Source: Arsukibacterium ikkense
GTDB lineage: Bacteria; Pseudomonadota; Gammaproteobacteria; Enterobacterales; Alteromonadaceae
Length of the DNA stretch: 64,000 nt
Direction of reading: 5' to 3'
Assembly (NCBI RefSeq): GCF_000987775.1
Contig: NZ_LAHO01000002.1
Span: forward strand, 248,001 to 312,000
Shown piece by piece: positions 48,296-58,708 of the stretch. The notes beneath the pieces are model-generated. The model saw only the letters and a list, made by a program, of their open reading frames with translations, was not told the origin of the DNA and ran no database searches. Within the stretch, counting starts at the first letter, position 1, and each line of letters opens with the position of its first letter. Both the position numbers and the translations under genes were made by a program.

Positions 48296-50241
48296 AGATG
48301 ATGTTTCTTGTACCAGCTTTGGAACATTAAAATTGTCCATAACTGATATTGCCAATTACGCTTACCCGACACGTGTTCTTGCCACAACGTGGTCACTTTT
48401 AATGCATCCATTAAGCCTTGACGCTGTAATGTTTCGTAGTCAAGCAACTCACTGGCCCATTCTTTTAAAGGCCCTCGCAACCATTGATCAATTGGTACAG
48501 CAAACCCCATTTTAGGACGTTTAATCAATGCCTTGGGTATGTGTCGATATAAAATTTGCTTTAGGCAGTATTTAGTTTGTGTCCGGTGTAACTTGGCTGC
48601 CTTCGCTAATGACCAGGCATACTCAAATACTCTATGATCTAAAAAAGGCACTCTGGTCTCCAGTGATGCCGCCATAGCAGCGCGGTCAACTTTTACTAAA
48701 ATATCGTCTGTTAAGTAGGTAAGGCTATCTAGTGCCATCATCCGCTCTATCGCATCGGGTATTGTTAAGCCGTTTTCAGCGCCATTTAGTAGGGTATGTG
48801 GTTCAACAGCATTATGCACAACAGATGCAGGATCATGCCATTGCGATACTAAAGCTAAATACAATTGGTTGACATTGCGAGCCGTCATCACAACCGCAGC
48901 CTTGTGTAACTTGTCACCCAAATTCGCCATTTGCCAGCGCCGCAGCAACATGCCATTGCAAAGATTCCACCAGGCTACAGGCACTAACAAAATCAGCCTT
49001 GAAGCGGCTTTTCGCAAGAAAAATGGGCATTTTTTCAGTGCCGACCATACTCGCTCTGTCATCAGATAGCGGCTGTAACCACAAAAAAGCTCATCACCAC
49101 CATCACCAGACAAAGACACTGTAACATGCTGTTTTGCCATTTGTGACACTATATACGTTGGGATTTGTGAAGCATCTGCGAAAGGCTCGTCATATATCTC
49201 ACTTAGCTGGGAAACAACTGCCAGGGAGTCATCAGCTGAAACATATAATTCTGTATGCTCTGTACCTAAATATTTAGCCACCGCTTTAGCATACTCAGCT
49301 TCGTTAAAAGCTTTCTCGTGAAAGCCAATAGAAAACGTTTTTACTGGCCGTTCAGATTGCGACTGCATCAACGCTACAATTAACGATGAGTCGATACCAC
49401 CGGATAAAAACGCACCTAATGGCACATCGGCCATCATTTGCTGCTTAACAGCCTGTTTAAGCAATAATTCTAATTGTTCACTAACATCACCCTGCAACGA
49501 GATCCGCTCTGAAGCAACTGCTTGCTCCATTACTTCTTTAGCAGACCAATAAACTTGTGTTGAACTGGAAAAATCGCCGCTATTTAGAGTGAGAATAGTG
49601 CCAGGTAGTAATTTTTTAATACCCTCGTACACTGAATAAGGCGCTGGAATATAGTTATGCCGAAGCAAAAGGGTCAGAGACTGACTGTCAATTTTCGCTT
49701 TAAAAAAAGGGTGAGCCCGAAAGCTTTTCAACTCCGAGGCAAAAATAAAATGCTCTTGCTCAGGGCTGTTCCAACCAAAATATAAGGGCTTTTCACCAAA
49801 TCTGTCTCTGGCCAACATCAACTGCTGCGCAGTGTTATCCCATAAAGCTATGGAAAACATCCCAACCGATTTTTGTAATGCCAGCAACAAACCCCACTGC
49901 TCTATCGACGCAAGCAAGGTTTCAGTATCTGAATGTCCGCGCCAGAACCTACCTGGCAGTAGTGCTTCAAGTTCAGCTCTAAGCTCTTCATGGTTATAAA
50001 TTTCACCATTAAAGGCAATAATATAGCGCCCGGAACATGAGTGCATAGGCTGCTGACCAGCAGCTGACAAATCAACTATCGCTAAACGTCTATGAGATAA
50101 GCCAATTCTGAACTGAGCATCGAACCAATGACCACTGCTATCGGGCCCACGATTCTGAATAGCTAATCCCATTTCGACCAGGATTCGCTCCGCTTCCACC
50201 GGGAATGCTGCTTTGCTGATAAAACCTGAAAAACCGCAAAT
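48292..50241 (-). CDS. AsnB-type glutamine amidotransferase, apparent ATT start
   Basis: 649 aa if begun at ATT 50241. There the frame reads ATT-TGC-GGT-TTT, i.e. (start)-CGFSGFISK, and Cys2 is the invariant glutaminase nucleophile; a stop lies three codons upstream and GGAG lies 9 bases before the ATT. The first ATG/GTG/TTG-class codon with all downstream homology is GTG 50199, which would delete the nucleophile. Glutaminase motifs NRGPDSSGHW, LSHRRLAIVDLS, FNGEIYNHEEL; synthetase PP-loop GAFLSGGIDSSLIVAL near 280; SLSGDGGDELFCGY. In O-antigen loci such proteins (WbpS type) amidate uronic acids; free asparagine synthesis is the alternative. Confidence 0.88.
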   Translation of the reverse strand: MCGFSGFISKAAFPVEAERILVEMGLAIQNRGPDSSGHWFDAQFRIGLSHRRLAIVDLSAAGQQPMHSCSGRYIIAFNGEIYNHEELRAELEALLPGRFWRGHSDTETLLASIEQWGLLLALQKSVGMFSIALWDNTAQQLMLARDRFGEKPLYFGWNSPEQEHFIFASELKSFRAHPFFKAKIDSQSLTLLLRHNYIPAPYSVYEGIKKLLPGTILTLNSGDFSSSTQVYWSAKEVMEQAVASERISLQGDVSEQLELLLKQAVKQQMMADVPLGAFLSGGIDSSLIVALMQSQSERPVKTFSIGFHEKAFNEAEYAKAVAKYLGTEHTELYVSADDSLAVVSQLSEIYDEPFADASQIPTYIVSQMAKQHVTVSLSGDGGDELFCGYSRYLMTERVWSALKKCPFFLRKAASRLILLVPVAWWNLCNGMLLRRWQMANLGDKLHKAAVVMTARNVNQLYLALVSQWHDPASVVHNAVEPHTLLNGAENGLTIPDAIERMMALDSLTYLTDDILVKVDRAAMAASLETRVPFLDHRVFEYAWSLAKAAKLHRTQTKYCLKQILYRHIPKALIKRPKMGFAVPIDQWLRGPLKEWASELLDYETLQRQGLMDALKVTTLWQEHVSGKRNWQYQLWTILMFQSWYKKHHL

Positions 50242-50449
50242 TTTTATTTACTCCATAATTACGGTAAAGTGACACGTCAGCACCCGATACTACTCGTTAA
50301 CGTTAATCTACTCAGTAGCGATAACCCGAAAATCACATGCCGCTGGAGACGAAATATCAATAGGGTAAAAATCAGATCTGCTTTCTAACAAACACCATCA
50401 TATATAGCAATAGATCAAAATCCATCACTCTAAGTCTTAATTTTTTTTA

Positions 50450-51391
50450 TTAGCTTGCAGAGTAGCCCATCAAAGGTTGGGTGTATTTAACCAGCATCAG
50501 CGCCGCATTAAATGCGAGTAATATCGTCAAAACCGCAATCCTGCGCCAACCTGTTGTAGCAAGCACGGCCAGCAACACCAGCAGAATACCACTTTCAAAC
50601 ACGCGCCCGGCGATTGGAGTAAAAAAGTATGACGCCAGATAAAAAATTAATACGCCGGTAGCCACAGTATATTGATGCAAAAACCGCCGGCCTTGCAGCA
50701 ATAATATAACTAGTATCGCGCTCCAAAATAAAAAACCGATACCAGAAGTGGCCTCATCCATCATCGCAGTGGTATCGGCCTGACGTGCCCCTATCAATGA
50801 GGCTAACTGCGTAACCAGCAACGCCAGCGATAACGAGACGAAAAGATACAGTAGCAACTTAATATCAGGCGCGGCTTTTATTTTTTTCAACACCCAACCA
50901 CCGAGTAAAATGGCGATAATAATAAAAAAGCTGGAATGCACAAATGGCGATATGCCGATAAAGAAAAGCCGTTTTTTGTTCCCCACGCTAAACCAGCCAA
51001 TCATAAATAACGCTATCGCTAAACCCTGGCGTATATGAACAATAAAATTCTTCATTACGTGCGGGAAAATAAGCACCAGGATCAGCCAGAAAAAGTTTTT
51101 GGGATTGTGTCTTAACAGTAAATACGCCACCGAAAAAGCGCTGAAAAACACGATTATTCTGACAACAACCGTATCGGCGAACATTAACCCCAGCGCAGAA
51201 TTAATTGCCAACCATACCGGCTCGTTGGCGAGCAGTGAATGAATGCCCTGCCCCAAATGACGAGCTAAAATTAGCGGGGATACCCGGGCCATCTCCAGGT
51301 AGTTGTCCCTGTCCATTACCCCTTCCATAGGGAATGACGCGAGCAAAGCAGCGTATAGAAAGGCTATACAAAAAATGAGAAACGATTTCAT
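50450..51391 (-). CDS. EpsG/Wzy-like polysaccharide polymerase
   Basis: 313-aa polytopic membrane protein with about nine TM segments and the EpsG-type sequence style: ASFPMEGVMDRDNYLEMA near the start, a periplasmic loop with NEPVWLAINSALGLMF, and HIRQGLAIALFMIGWF plus SPFVHSSFFIII. A weakly conserved polymerase is expected in a Wzx/Wzy locus and this is the only candidate nearby. Ends with an AT-rich 200-base gap that separates it from the amidotransferase gene. Confidence 0.78.
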   Translation of the reverse strand: MKSFLIFCIAFLYAALLASFPMEGVMDRDNYLEMARVSPLILARHLGQGIHSLLANEPVWLAINSALGLMFADTVVVRIIVFFSAFSVAYLLLRHNPKNFFWLILVLIFPHVMKNFIVHIRQGLAIALFMIGWFSVGNKKRLFFIGISPFVHSSFFIIIAILLGGWVLKKIKAAPDIKLLLYLFVSLSLALLVTQLASLIGARQADTTAMMDEATSGIGFLFWSAILVILLLQGRRFLHQYTVATGVLIFYLASYFFTPIAGRVFESGILLVLLAVLATTGWRRIAVLTILLAFNAALMLVKYTQPLMGYSAS

Positions 51392-51399
51392 CCCGCTAC

Positions 51400-52689
51400 C
51401 TACTCCCTCACAGAGTTCACTCTAACCTGTTCAGAAAGCGAACTCCCCTTTAACTTCGCCAGGACTGATGAAAAAAGAAAGCTGGTCGAATAACGCAACC
51501 TGAAAAAAACGCTGTTATAACGATTGCAAATGTCAGTGTTTAAGGTGGAACAAGGTGTACTATCGAAGTTAAGTGAACACTTTGCCATAGAAAAATCTAA
51601 CGCCTTGTCGACATGCTTGTTTGAAAACTCAATCCTCTCTTGATCGCCCAGGCTGTAAAATTTTTCAATCACATCTATTATCGGCCTTTTATCATACAAA
51701 CCGTCTTCGTTGTATGAAAAACCGGGCAAATCAGCCAGAAAGCCATAGGTCTCAGCGGCTTCGGCGTTTTCGATACCGACAATCGCACTGACGCCAAGCC
51801 CGGCTGCCTGTACTATAGCCGTGCCTGAGCCAATAAAAATATCATAGGAAGAGACAACCTCAGAAAAGCAGCTGTAATTTAGCCGTCCTTTGAGGGTAAC
51901 CGCTGACGCCAAGCCATAGTCATTTATTTTTCGCTGCATGTCCTGTTGCATTGGGCCATCACCGTAGATATCGTAAATTAGCGGTATACCGCGGTCTCGC
52001 AAATTAGCGACAACATCGATCATATGTAGGTTATAAGTTTTAAACGCAACAAGCCTGCCCACTGAAACGAGCCGCAGCACTTTATTCTCAGCACAAAAAG
52101 CAGGGATATAAGGTGCTACTTTGTCGATAACGCCAAGCGGAAACAAATTCACATCTTGAAAAGATTGCCCACTAAATTTCTGATAAAACGGAACCATTGA
52201 TTCATTGAAAAATATGATACTTTTCTTGTCAACTTTATCGAAAAACAGCTCTCTGTTTTTACGTTCAAAATAAGGTAACCTCTCCGCTCCCCAACAAAAC
52301 TCAAGTGAATGGTAAAGACCAAGCGTAAATTTGACATCTGGTGACATGAATCGCGATAAATGAGTATAAAAAAATGCGCATATACCGCAGGAAACATGCA
52401 CATGGGAGATCGCTCTCAATTGCGTTTGTATGCCTGCTTTCAACGGCAGCAGCAAAGAAAGATGAAAGGGTATAAACTGCACAAGAAAACCAGGTAAGTA
52501 AGTTAGATCTTTCAAAAACAACACTGTTGCATATTGTCTTGCTTCTGCTAACAGACCACTGTCACATTTGCCTTCATTGGAAAGTAGTATAATTAATGTG
52601 CGTTTACCTTCGGATGCCCTTTGCTTTGCCATCCTCATAAAAAAAGTTTCAACGCCCCCCATTGCTAACGAGCCGTGGATAAAAAGCAT
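51400..52689 (-). CDS. Glycosyltransferase family 4
   Basis: 429 aa from ATG 52689; a GTG at 52698 overlapping the flippase stop is an alternative. Starts MLFIHGSLAMGGVETFFMRMA (the GGVE/GGxE acceptor-domain motif), then RLVSVGRLVAFKTYNLHMIDVV and IYDIYGDGPMQQDMQRKI in the donor half. The last segment is atypical: instead of EAMACG it reads IFIGSGTAIVQAAGLGVSAIVG. The 70-residue tail is unusual. Donor unknown. Confidence 0.85.
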   Translation of the reverse strand: MLFIHGSLAMGGVETFFMRMAKQRASEGKRTLIILLSNEGKCDSGLLAEARQYATVLFLKDLTYLPGFLVQFIPFHLSLLLPLKAGIQTQLRAISHVHVSCGICAFFYTHLSRFMSPDVKFTLGLYHSLEFCWGAERLPYFERKNRELFFDKVDKKSIIFFNESMVPFYQKFSGQSFQDVNLFPLGVIDKVAPYIPAFCAENKVLRLVSVGRLVAFKTYNLHMIDVVANLRDRGIPLIYDIYGDGPMQQDMQRKINDYGLASAVTLKGRLNYSCFSEVVSSYDIFIGSGTAIVQAAGLGVSAIVGIENAEAAETYGFLADLPGFSYNEDGLYDKRPIIDVIEKFYSLGDQERIEFSNKHVDKALDFSMAKCSLNFDSTPCSTLNTDICNRYNSVFFRLRYSTSFLFSSVLAKLKGSSLSEQVRVNSVRE

Positions 52690-52691
52690 AG

Positions 52692-54098
52692 TTAACACAC
52701 CCCGCGCTTTATGATTCTGAGTTGCGGTACAACTTCTCTATATGCCCACACTACCAGCACCGCTAAGACCAACCACATAAGGACAAAATATAGTGAAAAT
52801 TGTGTGTTTGCTAACCCATGCAGAACGCTACCCGACAACGCGATGAATCCGCACAGATACAACCTAAATCGAGGCAACACCTGCCAAAGCCTTACTGAAA
52901 GCTCTGTCTTCAGCAACAAGTATACACCGGTTGCTATGGCGGTGGAGACGGCAGCGCCCGCGGCACCAAATTGAGGGATAAGCCAGATATTAAGGGCAAC
53001 GTTAAGCAGTAATGATATTAGTGTAATGACAGGTAGAAATTTAGTTGAGCGGGCCACGCTAATGCCGATGCCCGATACCTCAGAGATCATAATAAACAAC
53101 GGCTGTATTATGCAGGCAACAATTATAAATTCTATTGCGAAGTATTCTGTAGGTAATACATAGGGTATTAACCAGGAAAAACACCCGACCAGCGCGATTA
53201 AGACAAATGAGAATAACTGTAAGGCATTAGAAATGATATTTACCCTACTAAGCTGCACGCCCTCAGCGACCCAACGATAGATGGTAGGATGCCACACGGT
53301 GGCGAATATTTGCTGAAATAGCATAGCTATGCCAGCAAAGCCTGCAGCCAAGGCATATAAGCCTACCTCAGCAAAAGAGGCGTAATGCGCCAGCATTAGT
53401 CTATCAACATAGGTTAGCCCCCAAAATGCCACCCCATTTATAACCAGTGGCAGTCCAAAATGTAACAGAGGTTTTAGATTACTGGCAGCAATTTTTGCCT
53501 GCAATGCACTTTTAAGCACTTTGCGCAAATAGGTAGCCATAACAATGACCGCCAACAGCCAGCTAAATGCCTGCATCACTATAAGAATGTTGAATGGTTG
53601 GAGTTGGGTGTAAAAATATGTCGACACAACAAACGTAAGAAAAAATGCCTTGGGCAATATTTTCGTTACAGCATATGCAAGAGCCCACTCTTGCATTCTT
53701 ATAAACACAGAGAAAAACCGCTCGAAATAAAGTACAAAAAAAGAAAATACAGCTATCGCAAAAAAATAGCTATCTGATGTGCCTAGCAAGAGTAGACTCA
53801 GAGGCTGCTGAAAAATAATTGCCAGCAAGCAAAACACGACCAGTAAACAGAAGCCAGGTAGCAAACAGGTTTTAGCTAGTGCAGCTTTGTTATCAACTTC
53901 ATTAAACTCGCGAACATAGGATTGATCTAACCCAAGGCTGAAAATAACGGCAATTAACGAGCAGGCAATTTGCAGCATTACGATCTTGCCGACATCCTCC
54001 TGGGAAAAACCCCACGCTAAAGCTGGTAGTGTCATAAAACTAAGTAACGCACCTACGGCTGTGCCTGATGCATAGCCCAAAAGGGTTTTCAATTTCAA
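52692..54098 (-). CDS. wzx: Wzx-like oligosaccharide flippase
   Basis: 468-aa membrane protein with 12-14 TM segments of the MOP/Wzx family: YASGTAVGALLSFMTLPALAWGFSQEDVGKIVMLQ, FGLPLVINGVAFWGLTYVDRLMLAHYASFAEVGLYALAAG and LNVALNIWLIPQFGAAGAAVSTAIATGVYLLLKT. Flips the completed lipid-linked unit. Overlaps the aminotransferase gene by 4 bases. Second flippase in the window; the other (25926) belongs to the accessory block. Confidence 0.9.
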   Translation of the reverse strand: MKLKTLLGYASGTAVGALLSFMTLPALAWGFSQEDVGKIVMLQIACSLIAVIFSLGLDQSYVREFNEVDNKAALAKTCLLPGFCLLVVFCLLAIIFQQPLSLLLLGTSDSYFFAIAVFSFFVLYFERFFSVFIRMQEWALAYAVTKILPKAFFLTFVVSTYFYTQLQPFNILIVMQAFSWLLAVIVMATYLRKVLKSALQAKIAASNLKPLLHFGLPLVINGVAFWGLTYVDRLMLAHYASFAEVGLYALAAGFAGIAMLFQQIFATVWHPTIYRWVAEGVQLSRVNIISNALQLFSFVLIALVGCFSWLIPYVLPTEYFAIEFIIVACIIQPLFIMISEVSGIGISVARSTKFLPVITLISLLLNVALNIWLIPQFGAAGAAVSTAIATGVYLLLKTELSVRLWQVLPRFRLYLCGFIALSGSVLHGLANTQFSLYFVLMWLVLAVLVVWAYREVVPQLRIIKRGVC

Positions 54099-55237
54099 CG
54101 AAAGAATCCCTTAACCTTCGCAATAACGTGGTCAATTTCTTGCTCAGTAATACTGAAATAAAGTGGTAATCGAACTAACCGCTCACTCTCGATGCTGGTA
54201 TAACTATCTTCACCATGCATTCTTCCAAACTTCTGCCCTGCAATTGCAGAATGAAGCGGTACATAATGAAACACCGCACCAATTTCGTATTGCTTTAAAT
54301 GTGATAACAAGGCTGTTCTTGTATCTAAATCAGCAACTTTAATGTAATACATATGGGCATTATGCTGGCAATTCTGCGGTGTTACCGGCCTAGTCAGGAA
54401 GCCGTTAAGCTCTAGCTCAGCAAAAGCCTGGTGGTACTTTTGCCAGCTAGTCTGCCTTTGCTGACTGATTAATGTTGAATCCAGTAGCTGGCTGTATAAA
54501 TATGCAGCCTGCAACTCAGATGGCAGATAACTGCTGCCCACATCCATCCAGGTATATTTGTCTACCATGCCCCGGAAAAATAAACTGCGGTTGGTACCTT
54601 TTTCTCTGATAATTTCTGCTCGTTGCACAAACCGCTCATCATTGATGATCAGTAAACCGCCTTCGCCACCGCTGGTAAAATTTTTTGTCTCATGAAAACT
54701 GAATGCGGCCAGGTGGCCTTTAATGCCAACAGGGGTATCGTTATAGAACGCCAGCATCGCCTGAGCCGCATCTTCAACCACGAACAGCTTATGCCTATCA
54801 GCAATAGCCATAATGGCGTCCATATCGCAGCTGACACCAGCATAATGCACAGGCACTATTGCTTTGGTTTTATCAGTAATGGCGGCTTCTATCAGGCTCT
54901 CATCAATATTCATGGTATCCGGGCGAATATCGACAAAAACAATATTGGCGCCACGAAGCACAAAGGGGTTAGCGGTGCTGACAAAGGTATAACTGGGCAT
55001 GATGACTTCATCCCCCGGCTTGATATCAATTAAAATAGCAGCCATTTCGAGCGCATGGGTACACGAAGGCGTCAATAAGGTTTTTTTGCAACCTAATTGT
55101 TGCTCAAACCACTTTTGGCACAACACAGTAAACTGGCCATCTCCGCTCATTTTGTCGCTGCGCATCGCCGCCAATACATAGTGATCTTCATTGCCGGTGT
55201 ATGGCGGTTTGTTAAATGGAATCATCTTTCTGCTCAT
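54095..55237 (-). CDS. wecE: WecE/RffA-like dTDP-4-keto-6-deoxyglucose aminotransferase
   Basis: 380-aa PLP enzyme of the DegT/DnrJ family, very similar in pattern to E. coli WecE: MIPFNKPP, SDKMSGDGQFTVLCQKWFEQQLG, LLTPSCTHALEMAA, GDEVIMPSYTFVSTANPFVLRGA, VDIRPDTMNIDESLIEAAI, PLP-Lys in SFHETKNFTSGGEGG and IIREKGTNRSLFFRGMVDKYTW. It would use the RmlB product to give dTDP-4-amino-4,6-dideoxy-D-galactose. Start at ATG 55237, or ATG 55225 (MIPFN). Overlaps the acyltransferase gene. Confidence 0.92.
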   Translation of the reverse strand: MSRKMIPFNKPPYTGNEDHYVLAAMRSDKMSGDGQFTVLCQKWFEQQLGCKKTLLTPSCTHALEMAAILIDIKPGDEVIMPSYTFVSTANPFVLRGANIVFVDIRPDTMNIDESLIEAAITDKTKAIVPVHYAGVSCDMDAIMAIADRHKLFVVEDAAQAMLAFYNDTPVGIKGHLAAFSFHETKNFTSGGEGGLLIINDERFVQRAEIIREKGTNRSLFFRGMVDKYTWMDVGSSYLPSELQAAYLYSQLLDSTLISQQRQTSWQKYHQAFAELELNGFLTRPVTPQNCQHNAHMYYIKVADLDTRTALLSHLKQYEIGAVFHYVPLHSAIAGQKFGRMHGEDSYTSIESERLVRLPLYFSITEQEIDHVIAKVKGFFR

Positions 55238-55784
55238 TTAAAAACTGTTGCTCTAATTTTAGTAAATCACGTTTTCGATCTTTCAAACGCTTTGCCGGAA
55301 TACCGACATAAATTCCCCAGGGCTGAGTGCTCTGTGTGACTAAAGACATAGCACCAACTGAACAGCCTTCAGCGACTGCTACACCAGGTAGTATGATCGC
55401 ACCAGCGCCTATGATAGTTTGTCTGGATAACGTTACCGGTGCCAAAAATTCATTCTTAAATTTTTTCGGTATCAGTGAATTAACCATGCTCTGGCCAGAA
55501 TAATCATCAGATTGAGCAAATACCTTTACGCTATAAGCCAAGGTGCAAAAATCTTCCAGCGTGATGCCAGGCGTGCCTCCAGCTAAAAGACACATAGGCG
55601 TAATATGACAATAATCGCCAATAGTGACGCTACCTGACACAATACAAAAATCGTCGATACGGCTATTATTACCTATCGAAATTTGTTCAGGATTATAAAT
55701 AGCCGCCTTGTCGCTAATTTTGACGTTAGCGCCAACCGATTTAAAACCAGATGCTGATAACTGTTCAGAGGTTAAATATGCCAT
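55212..55784 (-). CDS. Hexapeptide (left-handed beta-helix) acyltransferase
   Basis: 190-aa LbH protein with repeated [LIV]-G-x4 hexapeptides: IYNPEQISIGNNSRIDDFCIVSGSVTIGDYCHITPMCLLAGG, and the C-terminal TIIGAGAIILPGVAVAEGCSVGAMSLV. CoA-dependent acetyl or acyl transfer is expected. By position after the aminotransferase it probably N-acylates the dTDP-4-amino sugar, a job done in E. coli by the unrelated GNAT enzyme WecD. Confidence 0.87.
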   Translation of the reverse strand: MAYLTSEQLSASGFKSVGANVKISDKAAIYNPEQISIGNNSRIDDFCIVSGSVTIGDYCHITPMCLLAGGTPGITLEDFCTLAYSVKVFAQSDDYSGQSMVNSLIPKKFKNEFLAPVTLSRQTIIGAGAIILPGVAVAEGCSVGAMSLVTQSTQPWGIYVGIPAKRLKDRKRDLLKLEQQFLNEQKDDSI

Positions 55785-55785
55785 C

Positions 55786-56661
55786 TCAGCCCCGATGTTC
55801 GTTGGCTATTTGAATAAGATACTCGCCATAAGAGTTCTTTGATAATGCCGCACCCGCCGCCAGCAACTGCTCTTTAGATAACCACTTGTTATAAAAAGCT
55901 ATCTCTTCCAGCACGGCAATTTTGTAACCTTGCCGATATTCAATGGTCTGAACGAATGTTCCCGCTTCTATCAAACTGTCATAGGTACCGGTGTCTAACC
56001 AGGCAAAACCGCGGCCCAACACCTCTACATGCAGTTTATCCTGCAGCAAATACTCGCGATTAACACAGGTAATCTCTAGTTCACCGCGCTCGGAGGGCTT
56101 AATATTTTTAGCAATTTCAATAACGCTATTATCATAAAAATATAAACCGGTAACCGCACAATTTGATTTAGGGAACTGAGGTTTCTCCTCAATTGACAGG
56201 GCTTTTTGCTGTTCATTAAATTCAACGACACCAAAGCGCTCTGGATCTTTAACCTGATAAGCAAACACCGTAGCACCTTGCTTTCGTGAGACAGCTTGCT
56301 TTAATTTTGGGCTAAAACCAGGGCCATAAAAAATATTATCGCCCAGTACCAAACACACACTGTCGTTACCAATAAAGTGTTCGCCAATAATAAATGCCTG
56401 CGCCAGGCCGTCCGGGCTTTGTTGTATGGCAAAACTAAGGTTAATACCAAAATCGCTACCGTCGCCCAGTAAACGCTGAAAGGCAGCCTGATCTTCAGGG
56501 GTGGTAATAATTAAAATATCGCGAATACCCGCCAGCATTAGTACCGACAGCGGATAGTAAATCATCGGTTTATCGTAAACCGGCAGTAGCTGCTTGGACA
56601 CGCCGCGGGTTATTGGGTACAAGCGTGTGCCTGAACCACCAGCAAGTATAATACCTTTCAT
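55786..56661 (-). CDS. rmlA: Glucose-1-phosphate thymidylyltransferase
   Basis: 291 aa from the ATG at 56661, which overlaps the rmlB stop (TAATG). Nucleotidyltransferase signature [72 protein letters not shown] and [13 protein letters not shown]. Makes dTDP-glucose, the precursor for both the rhamnose and the 4-amino branches. Confidence 0.96.
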   Translation of the reverse strand: MKGIILAGGSGTRLYPITRGVSKQLLPVYDKPMIYYPLSVLMLAGIRDILIITTPEDQAAFQRLLGDGSDFGINLSFAIQQSPDGLAQAFIIGEHFIGNDSVCLVLGDNIFYGPGFSPKLKQAVSRKQGATVFAYQVKDPERFGVVEFNEQQKALSIEEKPQFPKSNCAVTGLYFYDNSVIEIAKNIKPSERGELEITCVNREYLLQDKLHVEVLGRGFAWLDTGTYDSLIEAGTFVQTIEYRQGYKIAVLEEIAFYNKWLSKEQLLAAGAALSKNSYGEYLIQIANEHRG

Positions 56662-57731
56662 TAATCTGAGCTCCCCTGCCCTAAACGCTGCAGGGCATAA
56701 CTGCCATCCAGCACCGCCTGCCACCAGCCTTTATTGGCTAAAAACCACTGCACCGTTTTTCGCAGGCCGCTGTCAAAGGTTTCTTGCGGTTGCCAGCCCA
56801 GTTCACGTTCAATTTTACTGGCGTCGATGGCGTAGCGTAAATCATGGCCTGGCCGGTCGGTTACGTAGGTAATTAAGTCTTTGTAATGTGCTACGCCAGC
56901 AGGCTTTGCTGGCGCTAACTCTTCCAGCAGCGCACAGAGAGTATGTACCACTTCGATGTTTTGTTTTTCGTTATGGCCACCTATATTGTAGGTTTCGCCC
57001 ACCTTACCTTCGGTAACCACTTTAAACAGGGCATGAGCGTGGTCGTCCACGTACAGCCAGTCACGAATTTGGTTGCCTTTGCCATATACCGGCAACGGCT
57101 TACCGGCCAATGCATTTAATATCATCAGCGGAATCAGTTTTTCCGGAAAATGATAGGGGCCATAGTTATTTGAGCAATTGGTTACCAGCACCGGTAAACC
57201 ATAGGTACGATGCCAGGCCCGCACTAAGTGATCTGAACTGGCCTTACTGGCAGAGTATGGGCTGCTGGGCGCATAGGGGGTGCTTTCAGTGAATAAGTCG
57301 TCGGTGCCATGCAAATCGCCAAATACTTCATCAGTGGAAATATGATGAAAACGAAACGCCGCTTTGCGATCAGCGGTTAACCCCTGCCAATAGCTGCGCG
57401 CCACTTCCAGCAGAGTGTAAGTACCCACTATATTGGTTTCAATAAAGGCGGCCGGGCCATCAATTGAGCGGTCAACGTGGCTTTCGGCCGCCAGGTGCAT
57501 GACTACATCGGGCTGGTGCTGGCTAAAAACACGCTCCAGCTCAGAGCGATTGCAAATATCAACCAGCTCAAACACATAGCGAGAATGCTGTGCCACTGAT
57601 ATTAACGAATCAGGGTTACCGGCATAGGTAAGCTTGTCGACATTAACGACTGATGATGGCGTATTATTAATAATATAACGGACAACTGCTGAGCCAATAA
57701 AGCCAGCACCACCGGTAATCAGTACTTTCAT
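56661..57731 (-). CDS. rmlB: dTDP-glucose 4,6-dehydratase
   Basis: 356-aa extended SDR. NAD motif [15 protein letters not shown] at residues 6-20, [26 protein letters not shown] (Asp-Glu catalytic pair), [14 protein letters not shown] (YxxxK) and [20 protein letters not shown]. Overlaps the wzz gene by 4 bases and is followed by rmlA. Confidence 0.97.
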   Translation of the reverse strand: MKVLITGGAGFIGSAVVRYIINNTPSSVVNVDKLTYAGNPDSLISVAQHSRYVFELVDICNRSELERVFSQHQPDVVMHLAAESHVDRSIDGPAAFIETNIVGTYTLLEVARSYWQGLTADRKAAFRFHHISTDEVFGDLHGTDDLFTESTPYAPSSPYSASKASSDHLVRAWHRTYGLPVLVTNCSNNYGPYHFPEKLIPLMILNALAGKPLPVYGKGNQIRDWLYVDDHAHALFKVVTEGKVGETYNIGGHNEKQNIEVVHTLCALLEELAPAKPAGVAHYKDLITYVTDRPGHDLRYAIDASKIERELGWQPQETFDSGLRKTVQWFLANKGWWQAVLDGSYALQRLGQGSSD

Positions 57732-58693
57732 TGTTCTTTCTTCATAACCAAACGGATCAACACAATACCCACACCCAAAATACCGGTTAATAAGGCCGCA
57801 CCTATTACCATTAATGCCCGGCCAGGTTTAAGCTTTAATTCTGGCACTACGGCAGAGTCTATCGTTTCAAATATATACTCAGGCTTAACATTGGTTAGCA
57901 TCAGCGTTTTGGTTTGCTCTTCAATCAGTTGATACAGTACTGTTTGAATTTCACTTATTTTGGTTTGGGCAATTTGTTGTTCGAGGTATGCAATACTGGA
58001 TTGCGCTTCTTTTATATCAGCCTGGCGCATTTCATCATTAATATCAGCAATTAAAGCAGTTACCCAGTTACGCGCAATCATCGGCGATACATGGTCGAAG
58101 CTGATTTTAATCATGCCGCTGGCTTTATCCTGATTAACCGTAAGGTTATCGAGAAATACTTTATGTGCCTCAAGCAAGCTGGGCTGCGCCTGTCGTGGCG
58201 CCCTGACTTTTCTTACCCATTGCTGCGACTTTTCGTCATATGCCTTGTTATCGACAATAAACTGGTTGGTTTGCGGGTCCCAGGACTTTGCCGCCATTAA
58301 TGGCACTAACACACTATGTTTTTGCGCAAAACCAAAGAAAAATTCCCGCGACTTAAGTTTTTCCAAGGCTATATTGGTTTTATTGCTCTCTTTACTGCCA
58401 AGGTTGATGCCGGCCAGTGAGGCGATGCCGCCAAACTGCCCTGCTAAACTGGATAATTTACCGCCAGCCCCCTCAGACACCGGAGTAACCAGCGCCTCTG
58501 AGCGATAAATATTTGGCAAGGTCAGGCTATAGATAGCCATAGCCACAGCCACAATAAACGATGCCCCCGCCAACCAGAATTTAACCCGCCAGATCTCGGA
58601 AAAAAGCTCATGCAGACCGATTTCATCGCTACTGTCTCTGTCAGCACTTTTTGTGTCTGCCATATGCTCAGGTGTTATTAACTCAGTACTCAT
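57728..58693 (-). CDS. wzz: Wzz-type polysaccharide chain-length regulator
   Basis: 321-aa PCP1-like protein: acidic cytoplasmic N-terminus, TM1 (about 35-57), a Pro-less periplasmic helical region with [38 protein letters not shown], and TM2 (about 289-313) preceded by [16 protein letters not shown], the Pro/Gly-rich pre-TM2 motif. No kinase domain. The pairing with the large SLBB gene resembles otnA-otnB of Vibrio cholerae O139. Confidence 0.92.
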   Translation of the reverse strand: MSTELITPEHMADTKSADRDSSDEIGLHELFSEIWRVKFWLAGASFIVAVAMAIYSLTLPNIYRSEALVTPVSEGAGGKLSSLAGQFGGIASLAGINLGSKESNKTNIALEKLKSREFFFGFAQKHSVLVPLMAAKSWDPQTNQFIVDNKAYDEKSQQWVRKVRAPRQAQPSLLEAHKVFLDNLTVNQDKASGMIKISFDHVSPMIARNWVTALIADINDEMRQADIKEAQSSIAYLEQQIAQTKISEIQTVLYQLIEEQTKTLMLTNVKPEYIFETIDSAVVPELKLKPGRALMVIGAALLTGILGVGIVLIRLVMKKEQ

Positions 58694-58708
58694 CGTTATT
58701 CCGTCATG

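Noticed and set aside
50242..50449. Missing 5' part of the amidotransferase gene through a frameshift
   Set aside because: The family starts at Met-Cys-Gly and the frame already supplies Cys-Gly at 50238; nothing is missing except the usual ATG.
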